Source: a bacterium UBP8_UBA817 (lineage in GTDB: Bacteria; Margulisbacteria; Marinamargulisbacteria; CAMDBA01). From it: DNA of 34,344 bases. Below the pieces are notes generated by a model. The model was not told the DNA's origin, made no database searches, and saw nothing but the letters and a program-made list of their open reading frames with translations. Of the stretch, positions 15,512 through 26,200 are shown in pieces. The stretch's first letter is position 1, and each line of letters starts with the position of its first letter. The stretch is taken from NCBI GenBank assembly GCA_945888995.1, contig CAMDBA010000014.1, forward strand, positions 1 through 34,344. The letters run 5' to 3'. The translations under genes and the position numbers were made by a program.

Positions 15512-17311
15512 ATGAATTGGAAAACCAGACGGTATTGTGGATCATTTTCACTGGATCACGTAGACGCTTGCTTAGAACTTTCAGGATGGGTCGACACGAT
15601 CCGAGATCACGGTCAGGTTTTGTTTATTCATTTAAGAGATCGCAGCGGCATGGTCCAAATCGTCTTTGATGCCACCAAAAGTCCCTCCGCCTACGCTGAT
15701 GCTCAAAAACTGAGACCTGAATACGTGGTCGAAATCAAAGGCCTCGTACGCGAAAGAAGCGCTGACACCAAAAACCACCACCTCTCAACCGGCGATATCG
15801 AAATTATGGCCGAAACCTGTGAAATCCTAAGCGAATCCGAAACCCCACCCTTCATGATTTCCGAAAAAGAAGCCGGAGAAAACACCACTACCTCCCACGT
15901 CGACGAAGATATCCGCCTGACCTATAGATACCTGGACCTTCGCCGCACCAGCATGCAGCAAAACATTATCAAACGCGCACAATTAATTAAAACCATGCGC
16001 GACTATCTCGACACCTTCGGATTCACCGAAGTCGAGACACCCGTTCTAACCAAGAGCACACCGGAAGGCGCACGGGATTATCTTGTCCCGAGCCGTGTTC
16101 ATCCCGGCCAATTTTATGCCCTGCCGCAATCCCCTCAATTATTCAAACAGCTCCTCATGCTTAGCGGCCTCGACCGTTATTTCCAGATCGTGAAGTGTTT
16201 CCGTGACGAAGATCTCCGGCCAAACCGCCAACCGGAGTTCACACAACTCGACCTCGAAGCCTCGTTTATCGATGAGTCGTTTATCTATGAATTAATCGAA
16301 GGACTCACCGTCCGATTATTCGCACAGGAAGGCATTACCCTCCAAGCCCCGTTCACGCACATCCGCTATGATGACGCCATGAATAGATATGGAAATGACC
16401 ATCCGGATCTCAGGTTTGGACTGGACATGATCGACGTCACCCATGTCTTTAAAAACACCTCGTATCAGATTTTCAAATCCATCGTCGGATCCGGCGGCAC
16501 CATTAAAGGGCTGAACATCCAAGGCTTTTCCGACAAACTCAGCAAGAGCGTTTTGCAAGAAGAATTCGCCAAAGACGCCATCCAGAAATGCGGCGGCAAA
16601 GGCCTGTCCTGGATGCGGATGGAAGAAGGCCGCCTTCAGTCCAATATCGTTCAATTTTACAGTGAAGAAGAACTGGCCTCACTGATTCAAACCTTTAAGT
16701 GTGAAGACGGAGACGTCCTGGTATTCGTAGCCGATAAAAGTCTCGCTAAGGTCAACGAGGTTCTCGGCCGGTTCCGCGTCTTTTTGGGCGAACGACTAAA
16801 ATTGACCAAACCAGGCCATTTCACGCCGTGCTGGGTCACGGACTTCCCCCTATTTGATTATAGCCAAGGCAAGCTCGATGCCGTCCACCACCCATTTACC
16901 CAGCCCGCCGGCGACATCTCCGGCATCACCGATCCCAAAGCACTCGCCGGCATCAAAGCCCGGGCCTATGATCTCGTCATCAACGGCGAAGAAGTCGGTG
17001 GCGGCAGTATCCGAATCAACAGAAAAGACCTTCAACACCATATCTTCTGCCTCCTCGGACTCTCCGAAGCAGACATCAAAGAAAAATTCGGGTTCTTCGT
17101 AGACGCTCTCTCCTACGGCGCGCCACCCCATGGCGGCCTCGCCCTCGGCGTCGATCGCCTTGTTTCGATGATCCTACAAACCCCCTCCATCCGCGAAGTC
17201 ATCGCCTTCCCCAAAAATCGGATGGCCTACTGCCCGCTCACCCAAGCCCCGTCTAACGTAGCGGACAAACAACTAACAGAATTGCATCTACGAACAAAAA
17301 CCTTGCAATAA
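15512..17311 (+). CDS. aspS: Aspartyl-tRNA synthetase
   Basis: Charges tRNA-Asp with aspartate (class II synthetase). The N-terminal OB-fold anticodon-binding domain covers about residues 1-105. Class II motif 2 is FRDEDLRPNRQPEFTQLDLE starting at residue 230. The bacterial GAD insertion occupies roughly 290-420, and motif 3 is GLALGVDRL at 542-550. The 599 residues match bacterial-type AspRS, not the shorter archaeal form. Whether it is discriminating or also charges tRNA-Asn cannot be told from this window. It stands alone on the plus strand between two minus-strand operons. Confidence 0.97.
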   Translation: MNWKTRRYCGSFSLDHVDACLELSGWVDTIRDHGQVLFIHLRDRSGMVQIVFDATKSPSAYADAQKLRPEYVVEIKGLVRERSADTKNHHLSTGDIEIMAETCEILSESETPPFMISEKEAGENTTTSHVDEDIRLTYRYLDLRRTSMQQNIIKRAQLIKTMRDYLDTFGFTEVETPVLTKSTPEGARDYLVPSRVHPGQFYALPQSPQLFKQLLMLSGLDRYFQIVKCFRDEDLRPNRQPEFTQLDLEASFIDESFIYELIEGLTVRLFAQEGITLQAPFTHIRYDDAMNRYGNDHPDLRFGLDMIDVTHVFKNTSYQIFKSIVGSGGTIKGLNIQGFSDKLSKSVLQEEFAKDAIQKCGGKGLSWMRMEEGRLQSNIVQFYSEEELASLIQTFKCEDGDVLVFVADKSLAKVNEVLGRFRVFLGERLKLTKPGHFTPCWVTDFPLFDYSQGKLDAVHHPFTQPAGDISGITDPKALAGIKARAYDLVINGEEVGGGSIRINRKDLQHHIFCLLGLSEADIKEKFGFFVDALSYGAPPHGGLALGVDRLVSMILQTPSIREVIAFPKNRMAYCPLTQAPSNVADKQLTELHLRTKTLQ

Positions 17312-17443
17312 AAATAACCGCAAGCCAGGTAAGGCGCCGCTAAGGGTGACATAGGCAAGGCATTTTGAGTACGGAACCGTAGGTGTAGCGGAAGCTACAT
17401 TGAGATTCCGCACGGAAAAATAACGCCGCAGATGGCAGCGTTA
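17312..17443. repeat. Multi-hairpin intergenic element between convergent aspS and carB
   Basis: The aspS-carB gap is filled with ordered inverted repeats. A hairpin TGTAGC-GGAA-GCTACA (17384-17399) is nested in an outer stem GTACGGAA (17369-17376) / TTCCGCAC (17406-17413). A further hairpin TAACGC (17421-17426) / GCGTTA (17438-17443) overlaps the carB stop codon. The outer stem has an A-C mismatch on the plus strand but a G-U wobble on the minus strand, so a minus-strand RNA folds better. No U-tract is present. The look is that of a dispersed palindromic repeat, perhaps doubling as a bidirectional terminator; there is no second copy in this window. Confidence 0.55.
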
Positions 17444-20400
17444 GACAGCCTGCGTAGAATAATGATGCTGTAATGACCACACTTGTAATTGATGATGCCC
17501 ATACTGGGCAATCGCATGCACCGTGGCCTGAGCACCCGAAATCGTGGTAATCACCGGAATATTATGATGAAGCGCTGACTGACGAATAATAACTTCGTCT
17601 TTGAGCGGATTCTTTCCGGACGGCGTATTAATAACAAGCGCAATCTCACCGTTTTTAATAACATCCACAATATTCGGACGGCCTTCGAGCACTTTTTTAA
17701 CCGCCTCGGTGGCAAGTCCCTGCTCCTGTAAGAACTGACACGTTCCGGCTGTCGCAACAATCGAAAAGCCGAGGTCGATCAAATGACGCACCACGGGAAC
17801 CAGCTTAGCCTTGTCACGATCCTTCACACTGACAAATACTTTACCGGATGTCGGAATCCGCTGGCCAGCGGCTAACTGAGCCTTGATATAGGCCATTCCA
17901 AAGTCGGGATCGATCCCCATCACTTCGCCGGTTGATTTCATTTCAGGACCCAATAAAACATCCACGCCCGGAAAACGGCTAAAGGGAAACACCGCTTCTT
18001 TGACCGAATAATACGGAGGGATCGTTTCAACAACATTAAGGTCGGCTATTTTTTTACCTAAGACCACTTTTGTCGCCATTTTAGCCCACGCAATCCCAGT
18101 TGCCTTGCTCACAAAAGGCACCGTTCGTGATGAGCGAGGGTTAACTTCAAGAAGATAAACCAGGCCGTCTTTAACCGCAAACTGGATATTCAAAAGTCCG
18201 ATGACTTTTAATTCAATCGCAATTTTTTTAGTTGCTTCACGGATTTCTTGGTTTAAGTCGGCACTTAATGAATGAGGTGGCAACGAACATGCGGAATCCC
18301 CGGAATGAATTCCAGCTTCCTCGATATGTTCCATAACGCCTGCGACAATACAAGTATCACCATCCGAAAGTGCATCAACATCAATTTCCAATGCGTCTTC
18401 TAAATATTGATCGATTAAAATCGGCCGTTCTTTTGAAATATCTACCGCTTTGCTCATATAATTTTCCAAATCAGCCTGCGTGTAGACAATCTCCATTGAT
18501 GCACCGCCCAATACATAAGAGGGACGAACCAACACGGGATATCCAATCTTATTAGCAGCCGCCACGGCTTCTGTTACAGATGCCGCCATTCCATTTTCAG
18601 GCTGACGCAACGATAACTTTTCAATAAGCTGTGCAAAACGATCTCGGTCTTCAGCACGGTCGATACTATCCGATGACGTACCCAGAATCTTAACGCCGGC
18701 TTTTTCCAAAGACAGCGACAAATTAAGCGGGGTTTGTCCGCCGAATTGAACAATGACACCATCAGGTTTTTCACGTTCATAAATATTAAGCACATCTTCA
18801 TAAGTAAGCGGTTCAAAATACAATTTGTCTGAAATATCAAAATCCGTCGACACCGTCTCAGGATTTGAGTTCACCATAATACTTTCAAAGCCTTCTTCAG
18901 CCGCCGCAAAAGACGCGTGAACACAGGCATAATCAAACTCGATCCCTTGGCCGATTCGGTTAGGCCCACTACCTAAAATCATGACTTTTTTATGATCGGA
19001 AATGCGGGCTTCGCATTCTTGTTCATACGTTGAATAATAATAAGGTGTATAAGCTTCGAATTCAGCAGCACAAGTATCAACCAATTTATAGGTCGGAATA
19101 ATCCCATTTTTCTTTCGGAACTCCCGAATGCTCTTTTCAGAATCAAGTTGAATCAGCGTCGCCAATTGGTGATCCGAAAAGCCCCATTTTTTGCCGCGCC
19201 GAACATAGTCCACAGTGAGTTCAGGATATTGAGCAAAACGAACCAACTGAGCAAACTGCTCTAAAAACCAAGGATCAATCTTCGTATAATCATGAATTTT
19301 AGCGACCGTCATCCCGATCCTAAGCGCGTAGTGGATATAAAAAATACGGTCGGGATTTGGCGTCGTCAGTTTATAAATAAGCTCCGACTCATCCGCACGA
19401 AACATATCTTTACCGTCAAATCCAAAGCCGAAACGCTTCGTTTCCATCGCGCGAAGTCCTTTTTGGAAGGCTTCTTTAAATGTCCGGCCGATCGACATAA
19501 TCTCACCAACGGATTTCATTGACGTGCCAAGCTCAGGCTTCGCCGCCGGAAATTTTTCAAAATTAAAGCGGGGAATCTTGACCACTACATAATCTAAAGT
19601 CGGCTCAAAACAAGCCGGTGTTTTCTCAGTAATCGGATTAGGTAATTCATCTAAGGTATATCCCACTGCCAGCTTCGCTGCAAATTTTGCAATCGGGAAT
19701 CCGGTCGCCTTTGACGCTAAAGCCGAACTTCTGGAAACCCGAGGATTCATTTCAATAATGACCATCTGCCCGTTAGCAGGGTTAATGGCGAATTGAATAT
19801 TGGACCCACCGGTTTCAACGCCGATTTCTCGGATAATTGCGATAGAGGCATCCCGCAATAGTTGATATTCCTGATCGGATAAGGTCTGAGCCGGCGCAAC
19901 CGTAATCGAATCCCCCGTATGAACTCCCATCGGATCCAGGTTTTCGATTGAACAGACGATGACCACGTTATCTTTACGATCTCGCATCACTTCCAGCTCA
20001 TATTCTTTCCATCCCAAAATCGATTCTTCGATCAAAATCTCGGAAATCATACTACTTTGAAGCCCGACACTGGCGATCGCTTCTACTTCTTCGATGTTAT
20101 AAGCAATTCCACTACCTGTTCCGCCTAACGTAAACGCAGCACGAATAACACAGGGAAAGCCGATTATCTGGGCTTTTTCTTTGGCTTCATCCATTGAATA
20201 AGCCGCATAAGACTTCGGCAAGGTAAAGCCGATTTTTTCCATCGCTTTTTTGAATTCTTTACGGTCTTCGGCTTTATGAATGGACTCGGCATTAGCACCC
20301 AGCATTTCAACGCCGTATTTTTTCAAAACCCCATTATGATGCAGCGCCATTGCCAGGTTAAGACCGGTTTGTCCGCCTAATGTCGGCAAAATCGCGTCAG

Positions 20401-20647
20401 GACGTTCCGCTTCGATAATTTTTTCTAATATTTCAGGCGTTAAAGGCTCGATATAGGTCGCATCCGCCATCGTCGGATCGGTCATAATCGTTGCGGGATT
20501 CGAATTCACGAGTACCACTTGGTACCCTTCTTCTTTTAAGGCTTTACATGCCTGAGTTCCCGAATAATCAAATTCACATCCCTGACCAATGACAATCGGT
20601 CCGGATCCAATTAATAAAATCTTACGAAGATCATCCCTTCTGGGCAT
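17441..20647 (-). CDS. carB: Carbamoyl-phosphate synthase large subunit
   Basis: Makes carbamoyl phosphate from bicarbonate, ATP and ammonia passed from CarA, for pyrimidines and arginine. Two homologous ATP-grasp halves are visible: the first begins [20 protein letters not shown], the second [22 protein letters not shown]-terminal MGS-like allosteric domain (about 930-1068) follows. I place the start at ATG 20647 ([16 protein letters not shown]), giving 1068 residues, the family length; longer frames run antisense-free into purF but add 55 unrelated residues. The start overlaps the purF 3' end by 17 nt. The last residues and the stop codon lie in or beside the palindromic element at 17312-17443. 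Confidence 0.97.
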   Translation of the reverse strand: MPRRDDLRKILLIGSGPIVIGQGCEFDYSGTQACKALKEEGYQVVLVNSNPATIMTDPTMADATYIEPLTPEILEKIIEAERPDAILPTLGGQTGLNLAMALHHNGVLKKYGVEMLGANAESIHKAEDRKEFKKAMEKIGFTLPKSYAAYSMDEAKEKAQIIGFPCVIRAAFTLGGTGSGIAYNIEEVEAIASVGLQSSMISEILIEESILGWKEYELEVMRDRKDNVVIVCSIENLDPMGVHTGDSITVAPAQTLSDQEYQLLRDASIAIIREIGVETGGSNIQFAINPANGQMVIIEMNPRVSRSSALASKATGFPIAKFAAKLAVGYTLDELPNPITEKTPACFEPTLDYVVVKIPRFNFEKFPAAKPELGTSMKSVGEIMSIGRTFKEAFQKGLRAMETKRFGFGFDGKDMFRADESELIYKLTTPNPDRIFYIHYALRIGMTVAKIHDYTKIDPWFLEQFAQLVRFAQYPELTVDYVRRGKKWGFSDHQLATLIQLDSEKSIREFRKKNGIIPTYKLVDTCAAEFEAYTPYYYSTYEQECEARISDHKKVMILGSGPNRIGQGIEFDYACVHASFAAAEEGFESIMVNSNPETVSTDFDISDKLYFEPLTYEDVLNIYEREKPDGVIVQFGGQTPLNLSLSLEKAGVKILGTSSDSIDRAEDRDRFAQLIEKLSLRQPENGMAASVTEAVAAANKIGYPVLVRPSYVLGGASMEIVYTQADLENYMSKAVDISKERPILIDQYLEDALEIDVDALSDGDTCIVAGVMEHIEEAGIHSGDSACSLPPHSLSADLNQEIREATKKIAIELKVIGLLNIQFAVKDGLVYLLEVNPRSSRTVPFVSKATGIAWAKMATKVVLGKKIADLNVVETIPPYYSVKEAVFPFSRFPGVDVLLGPEMKSTGEVMGIDPDFGMAYIKAQLAAGQRIPTSGKVFVSVKDRDKAKLVPVVRHLIDLGFSIVATAGTCQFLQEQGLATEAVKKVLEGRPNIVDVIKNGEIALVINTPSGKNPLKDEVIIRQSALHHNIPVITTISGAQATVHAIAQYGHHQLQVWSLQHHYSTQAV

Positions 20648-22040
20648 ATAAGTTAATATTCCTTTTTTCGAATGTGTATTTACCTTTGTCCTGGACCTTG
20701 AGCGGATAATTTCCGTCAAAACAAGCCGTACAGAACTTATCGGATTTAATATTGGAAATCGAGGCCAGCATGCCCTCACGACTGAGATACCCCAAGCTGT
20801 CTGCACCCACAAACCGTCTAATTTCTTCGAGGGTTTTTTGAGTCGCGATCAGCTTTTCACGTTTAGGCGTATCAATCCCGAAATGGCAGGGAAACATGAC
20901 CGGTGGAGATGATATACGAAGATGCACTTCCGACGCGCCTGCTTTTCGAATCGCGGCGACACGCTGCTTCGACGTCGTCCCTCTTACAAGAGAATCATCG
21001 ATCACCACAACACGCTTGCCTTTTAGAACCGAGCTAATCGGATTTAATTTCACTTTGACATTAAAGTCTCTGATTTTTTGATTGGGTTGGATAAATGTCC
21101 GGCCGACATAATGGTTTCGCGTCATCCCGATTTCAAAAGGAATCCCCGATTCCTGAGCATAACCAAGCGCCGCACTATTACCGGAATCCGGAATCGCCAT
21201 AACCAGATCCGCATCAATCGGATATTCTCTGGCCAATGTTTTTCCGAATTCTTTCCGAACCAAGTGAACATTTTCACCGAATACCAAACTGTCGGGGCGA
21301 GAAAAATACACATGTTCAAACACGCAAAAAGCCGGTTTGGCAACCACCGGAATCCGGAAACTGGTAATACCGGTATCGTCGATATAAATCATTTCACCGT
21401 TTTCGATTTCACGGACATATTCAGCGCCAATAAGATCCAGCGCACAAGTCTCGGATGTCACAATATAACCGTCTTCCAACCGGCCTAATACCAATGGCCG
21501 GAATCCATAAGGATCACGAGCCGCCATCAAGAAATTTTCGCCCAAACAAACCAATGAATACGCGCCTTGAACTTCAGCAAGGGCTTTTTGAAAAGCCGCC
21601 GTCACGGACTTTTCTTTGGAACGAGCGATTAAGTGGAGGATGGTCTCGGAATCAACTGTGGATTGAAACAAAGCACCTTCTTCTTTGAGCCGTTTATAAA
21701 TAGTAAACGCATTGGTTAAATTCCCATTATGCGCAATCGCAAGTTTTCCTTTTGCCGTCTTCGAATAAAGCGGCTGAATATTATTAATATTATTGGACCC
21801 GGTCGTCGAATAACGCACATGACCGATAGCCGTTTTACCTTTGAGATAAGACAGATTATCTTCGTGAAAAACATCGGAGACCAGCCCCATTTCTTTCACG
21901 ACATAAAAATGCCCCGCATCCAGAGACACGATTCCCGCGCTCTCTTCACCCCGATGCTGAAGCGCATATAATCCGAGATACGCTAATCTTGCTGCGTCTT
22001 CAATTCCGAAGACACCAAAAACCCCGCATTCGTCTTTCAT
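20631..22040 (-). CDS. purF: Amidophosphoribosyltransferase (glutamine PRPP amidotransferase), Fe-S type
   Basis: First committed step of purine synthesis: PRPP plus glutamine to phosphoribosylamine. The N-terminal nucleophile is Cys5 ([10 protein letters not shown]), implying removal of a very short propeptide. The PRPP-binding motif is [13 protein letters not shown] (344-356). Four cysteines, Cys239, Cys385, Cys437 and Cys440 ([11 protein letters not shown]), match the [4Fe-4S] ligands of the Bacillus-type enzyme, so it is probably an oxygen-sensitive Fe-S PurF. The 469 residues are normal. It overlaps carA by 4 nt and carB by 17 nt, so it is firmly embedded in the car operon. Confidence 0.97.
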   Translation of the reverse strand: MKDECGVFGVFGIEDAARLAYLGLYALQHRGEESAGIVSLDAGHFYVVKEMGLVSDVFHEDNLSYLKGKTAIGHVRYSTTGSNNINNIQPLYSKTAKGKLAIAHNGNLTNAFTIYKRLKEEGALFQSTVDSETILHLIARSKEKSVTAAFQKALAEVQGAYSLVCLGENFLMAARDPYGFRPLVLGRLEDGYIVTSETCALDLIGAEYVREIENGEMIYIDDTGITSFRIPVVAKPAFCVFEHVYFSRPDSLVFGENVHLVRKEFGKTLAREYPIDADLVMAIPDSGNSAALGYAQESGIPFEIGMTRNHYVGRTFIQPNQKIRDFNVKVKLNPISSVLKGKRVVVIDDSLVRGTTSKQRVAAIRKAGASEVHLRISSPPVMFPCHFGIDTPKREKLIATQKTLEEIRRFVGADSLGYLSREGMLASISNIKSDKFCTACFDGNYPLKVQDKGKYTFEKRNINLYAQKG

Positions 22041-23125
22041 AGTTTATGAAACCCCCTCATAAGACTTGTAAATTCATCGAATAAATATCGGGAGTCATGC
22101 GGGCCTGGCGCAGCTTCCGGGTGATACTGAACGCTGAAGGCCGGATACTTAGTGTGGCGAATACCTTCGATTGTGTCATCATTTAAATTTAAATGGGTAA
22201 TTTCAACATCCTCGCCCAGTGTCTCAGGATCAACTGAAAATCCGTGATTTTGGGAGGTGATTTCAATTTTGCCGGTCCGGAAATCTTTGACCGGGTGATT
22301 TGCGCCATGGTGACCAAATTTTAATTTAAACGTCTGAGCCCCAAGCGCTAAGCCCATAATCTGGTGACCGAGACAAATTCCGAAAATCGGCAGCTTCCCT
22401 AAAAGAGACTTAACCGTTTCAATCACCGAAACGACTGCCGCAGGATCGCCAGGACCATTCGATAAGAAAACACCGTGAAAATTGCCGGCTAAGATCTCAT
22501 CAGCTGTTACCGTGCTAGGAAAAACTGTACATTCACAATCCGCTTTTGCCAAAAGTCGCAAAATATTAAGCTTAATCCCGCAATCGATAACCGCGACTTT
22601 AAAGGTCGACTCAGGACCCTCCCATTTATAAGCGGCCTTACAAGTCACATCTCCGACGAGATCCGCACCCACCATTCCGGATGATGCCAGAACTTTTTCA
22701 ACAAGCTCATGCAATGGCTCATCTCCGGTGGTTAAAATCGCTTTTTGAGCCCCGCTCTCCCGAATATAACGGGTCAGCGCACGCGTATCGATATCTTCTA
22801 CGCCTAAAATATTGTTCGCTTCGAGATACGCTTTTAACGACTGATTCGAACGGAAATTACTGGGAAAATCGATATATTCTTTAACAATCAAAGCAGATAA
22901 AAACAGCCCGCTTGATTCCACATCTTCGGCGTTAATACCGTAATTACCCATCAGTGGATAAGTCATTACCACCATTTGGCGATAATAAGACGGATCGGTT
23001 AAAACCTCTTGATACCCTGACATCGCGGTATTAAAAACCACTTCACCAAAACGCTCACCTACCGAGGCAAATGCTATTCCCTCGAATAAAGTTCCATCTT
23101 CAAATACAAGGCGCGCTTTAGTCAT
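22037..23125 (-). CDS. carA: Carbamoyl-phosphate synthase small (glutaminase) subunit
   Basis: Hydrolyses glutamine and delivers ammonia to CarB. The N-terminal CarA domain (LVFEDGTLFEGIAFA, VVFNTAMSGYQEVLTDPSY) is followed by a class I glutamine amidotransferase domain with nucleophile Cys in GICLGHQIMGLALG and the His/Glu in QYHPEAAPGPHD. ATG 23125 (MTKARLVFEDG) is preceded by GGGG at good spacing; the in-frame TTG at 23137 would add four residues without support. The length is 362 residues. It heads the carA-purF-carB operon. Confidence 0.96.
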   Translation of the reverse strand: MTKARLVFEDGTLFEGIAFASVGERFGEVVFNTAMSGYQEVLTDPSYYRQMVVMTYPLMGNYGINAEDVESSGLFLSALIVKEYIDFPSNFRSNQSLKAYLEANNILGVEDIDTRALTRYIRESGAQKAILTTGDEPLHELVEKVLASSGMVGADLVGDVTCKAAYKWEGPESTFKVAVIDCGIKLNILRLLAKADCECTVFPSTVTADEILAGNFHGVFLSNGPGDPAAVVSVIETVKSLLGKLPIFGICLGHQIMGLALGAQTFKLKFGHHGANHPVKDFRTGKIEITSQNHGFSVDPETLGEDVEITHLNLNDDTIEGIRHTKYPAFSVQYHPEAAPGPHDSRYLFDEFTSLMRGFHKL

Positions 23126-23151
23126 CAGAATCCCCAATTTTCATAACAAAA

Positions 23152-23174
23152 CCCCGCTTATGAAGGAGACGGGG
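23152..23174 (-). terminator. Terminator-like hairpin between glnE and carA
   Basis: On the minus strand a CCCCG...CGGGG stem with a 13-nt loop is followed by TTTTG, about 27 nt upstream of the carA start. It could end glnE transcripts or act as a leader attenuator for carA-purF-carB. The stem is only 5 bp, so the call is tentative. Confidence 0.35.
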
Positions 23175-23230
23175 GGTAAAATCAGTCTATAAGAATCAAG
23201 CTACTTAACGGGGATAATAGTATCACGGGT

Positions 23231-26200
23231 TTAAGAAACTAAAAAGGGCCCTATGAGATATTTTTCATACATAGCACGGGTAAAAGTCAGGGTTTTCTCT
23301 AAGGTCTCCAAAAATGCATCGGCATGACTTCGTCGTCCCAATAATCGTTTGGCCAAGGCCTCCAGATCAGATTGCTTTTTGGGCAAGCTGTGAATTTGTT
23401 GATCTTCTAGAATCTGCAAAAAATGCTCGATCCGGCGCAAAAATTTATAATGATAAGACAGCTGGTCCGATACATCCTGAGGCAAAATTTCGGCTATTCC
23501 CAGGCGTTGAAGTCCAAGCAAGGTATTAGCGCACAGAATCTGAGGGAGGCGTGCCGCATGAATTAATTGCAGCCCTTGAACCAGAAATTCAACATCCCGA
23601 ATTCCACCCACACCACTTTTAATATTTTTACTCTTCAACCGCCCATCTTCATATTTCTGGATGGCTTTATTTCTCATAGATTCAATGGAACCCACGATTT
23701 TTTCAGGGGAAGGCGGATTAAAAAAGAACGGTTTAACCGCTTCAATTAATCCAAATCCCACCATCCAGTTACCGGCAATAGGACTTAGTTTTAAAAGCGC
23801 CTGAATCTCCCATAAAGACGCTGCCGACCGGTAATAGTCCAACAGCCCTCCCAGACTAAAAATCAAATGACTGGAACTCCCGTAAGGTCTGAGACGAAAA
23901 TCTACACGATACAGCCTCCCTTCGGAAGTAAAACCGGACAACAAACCTCGCAGCTCTTCGACAAGAGTGTTGAGTTCCGGTAAAAACATCGCTATTTTTT
24001 CACGTTGTTCAGAAGAGAAAATATGCTCATCATAAAAAACCAGAATATCAATATCCGAACTATAGTTCAGCTCCATTCCGCCTAACTTACCGAAAGCCAC
24101 AACGCATGTATGATCTAAGAGCAGCTTCCAAAGCGGATTTTGGTCAAATTTTTCCCGGTAAATATCCAGTAAATAATTAAACGCAGACCGGCAAAGCCCT
24201 TTTGCCAGTACCGACAATTCCCTGGCCACCAACTCCAGCGACTCATCCATACAAATATCCCGAATCCCGATTCGCAACATCTCCCGTTTTTTGAATTTTC
24301 GGAGCCGCTCCGAAAAATCATGTTTATCCCTTACAGAAGATAGAAACGAGTCTAATGCAGTATCAATCTCACCCCGTCGAAGTGACATGTACAGGGACTT
24401 AGGATCGGTAGCCTCGACCAACAGTTCCGGATTACGAATTAAAATATCCGAAAGATACTGGCTGACCGAAAAGATGGTTAGTAAAATATCCAGACGTTTC
24501 GGCTGCCGAAGCAGGTCTTTAAAATGGGTCATCGCTTGACTGGCAATCGCTGTCACATAGCGCTCCCAATTATTGAGCGCCATATCGGGATCCGGCTTTC
24601 TGACCAACATATCAAAGGCCAGCACCGCAAGCTTGGCAAAAAGATAAGGCTGTTCACCTTGACCTGCTAAGAATTTCAAATTCGCATACGCTCTCTCGGG
24701 ATTTGAAAACCCGATCTTAAGCAGCGCCGCCTCTGACATAGCTTTATCCGGTTGTTCGGACAAAATCATATCCGCCACCGTAATTCCTTTTGCCATAATG
24801 GCATCTTTCGAAAAATACTTTTCTAAAAAAGCCCTGACATACGCCGTATGCATTTCGAAATCTGTATACAATTGTGAAGATGGCTCAAGTTCGCCTACTT
24901 TTTTATAGTCCATTCGACGGGCAAGGTGATCAAATTCAAAACTGTCCAAATCAGGAAGAAATACATCCTGGGCTGATCCCCGGAGCATCCTGAGCGCATT
25001 AATTAACAAGCGGCAAAAATCATAGGCCTGTTCTAAATGGAAACTATCTTCCGAACCGACAATTCCTGCCTGACTCAGCGCATATAACGCCCGTCTAAAC
25101 CGCGGTGTTTTTAAATCGGGATACCGGCTGGCATAGAAGACTTGGAAAAGCTGAACGGCATATTCGATATCTACCAACGCACCCGGGCTGAATTTTGCAT
25201 TTTTCAAACCGCCTTTGGTTTTTTCTACAACCTGCCGTTGTCGAAGCTGCCAGAATTCTTCAAGATCAAGCTCAAACTCGGAATAAATAAACTCATCCCG
25301 AAGCCGCTCAATCTGTCGGCCAAATTTCGGTTCTCCCGCCACCGCTCTTAACCGGACCAACGCTAGTTTTTCATAAAATAACGCCGATCCGCCATGCCCG
25401 TAATAACCGCAAAAACTCCCTAAACTCACCGCCACCGGCCCGGCCGCAGAAAAAGGCCTTAAGCGAAGATCAATATGAAAAATACCATCCCGCTTGGCAT
25501 CAATAAACTTGGTCATTTCTTTGACCAGAAGTTCAAAAAATTCCAAATTCCGAATCGATTCCGAACCACTCGTATAGCCGTTATCGCTAAATACAAATAA
25601 TAATTCGATATCCGAGGCATACCCAAGAGCAGCACCTCCCAACTTACCCAAACCCAAAACCGCATAGCTGGCAGGAAGTCCGGCCACTGTCTGAGGAATA
25701 CCAAACCTGGCCATTAAATGATCATAAATACATGCCACTGTCGCTGATACAATCACTTCAGCCAAAACGGTCAATTGTTCTGCAAATTCTTTAAAATCCC
25801 ATTTTCCCAAAATATGACTCAAATCCATGAGAAAGAGTTCCTGATCTTTAAAACGATTCAGTGCCTGACTTTTTTTTTCAATCGTATTCGCTTCAGATAA
25901 GGCCGAATCCAGGCGCTGACGTAACGACTCGCTGCCTTCCGAAAATTCACGGTCGGTTAAATGCGGTGCCAAAATAGGCAGCAAACTACTTGATTGGACC
26001 CGGATAAAATCTTCCCAGAGATAATCAGACGTCCCTAATAAGCGTGCAAGATCTTTAAGCGCGAGAGGATTTTTCAAAAACGACAGCCATTCGCCATGTT
26101 GAGGTAATTGAATAATATCCTGCGCTAATTGCCCGAATCGCGACAACGCAGTCGACGGATCGGGCGCTTGATCCAGAAAGTAGGTAAATTGCTTCGTCAG

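Noticed and set aside
16316-16654. 112-residue minus-strand frame opposite aspS
   Set aside because: Antisense shadow; aspS is certain.
20648-20812. 55-residue N-terminal extension of carB
   Set aside because: It lies wholly within purF in another frame, has no family similarity, and [16 protein letters not shown] at 20647 is the usual CarB start.
21078-21488. 136-residue plus-strand frame opposite purF
   Set aside because: Antisense shadow of a highly conserved enzyme.
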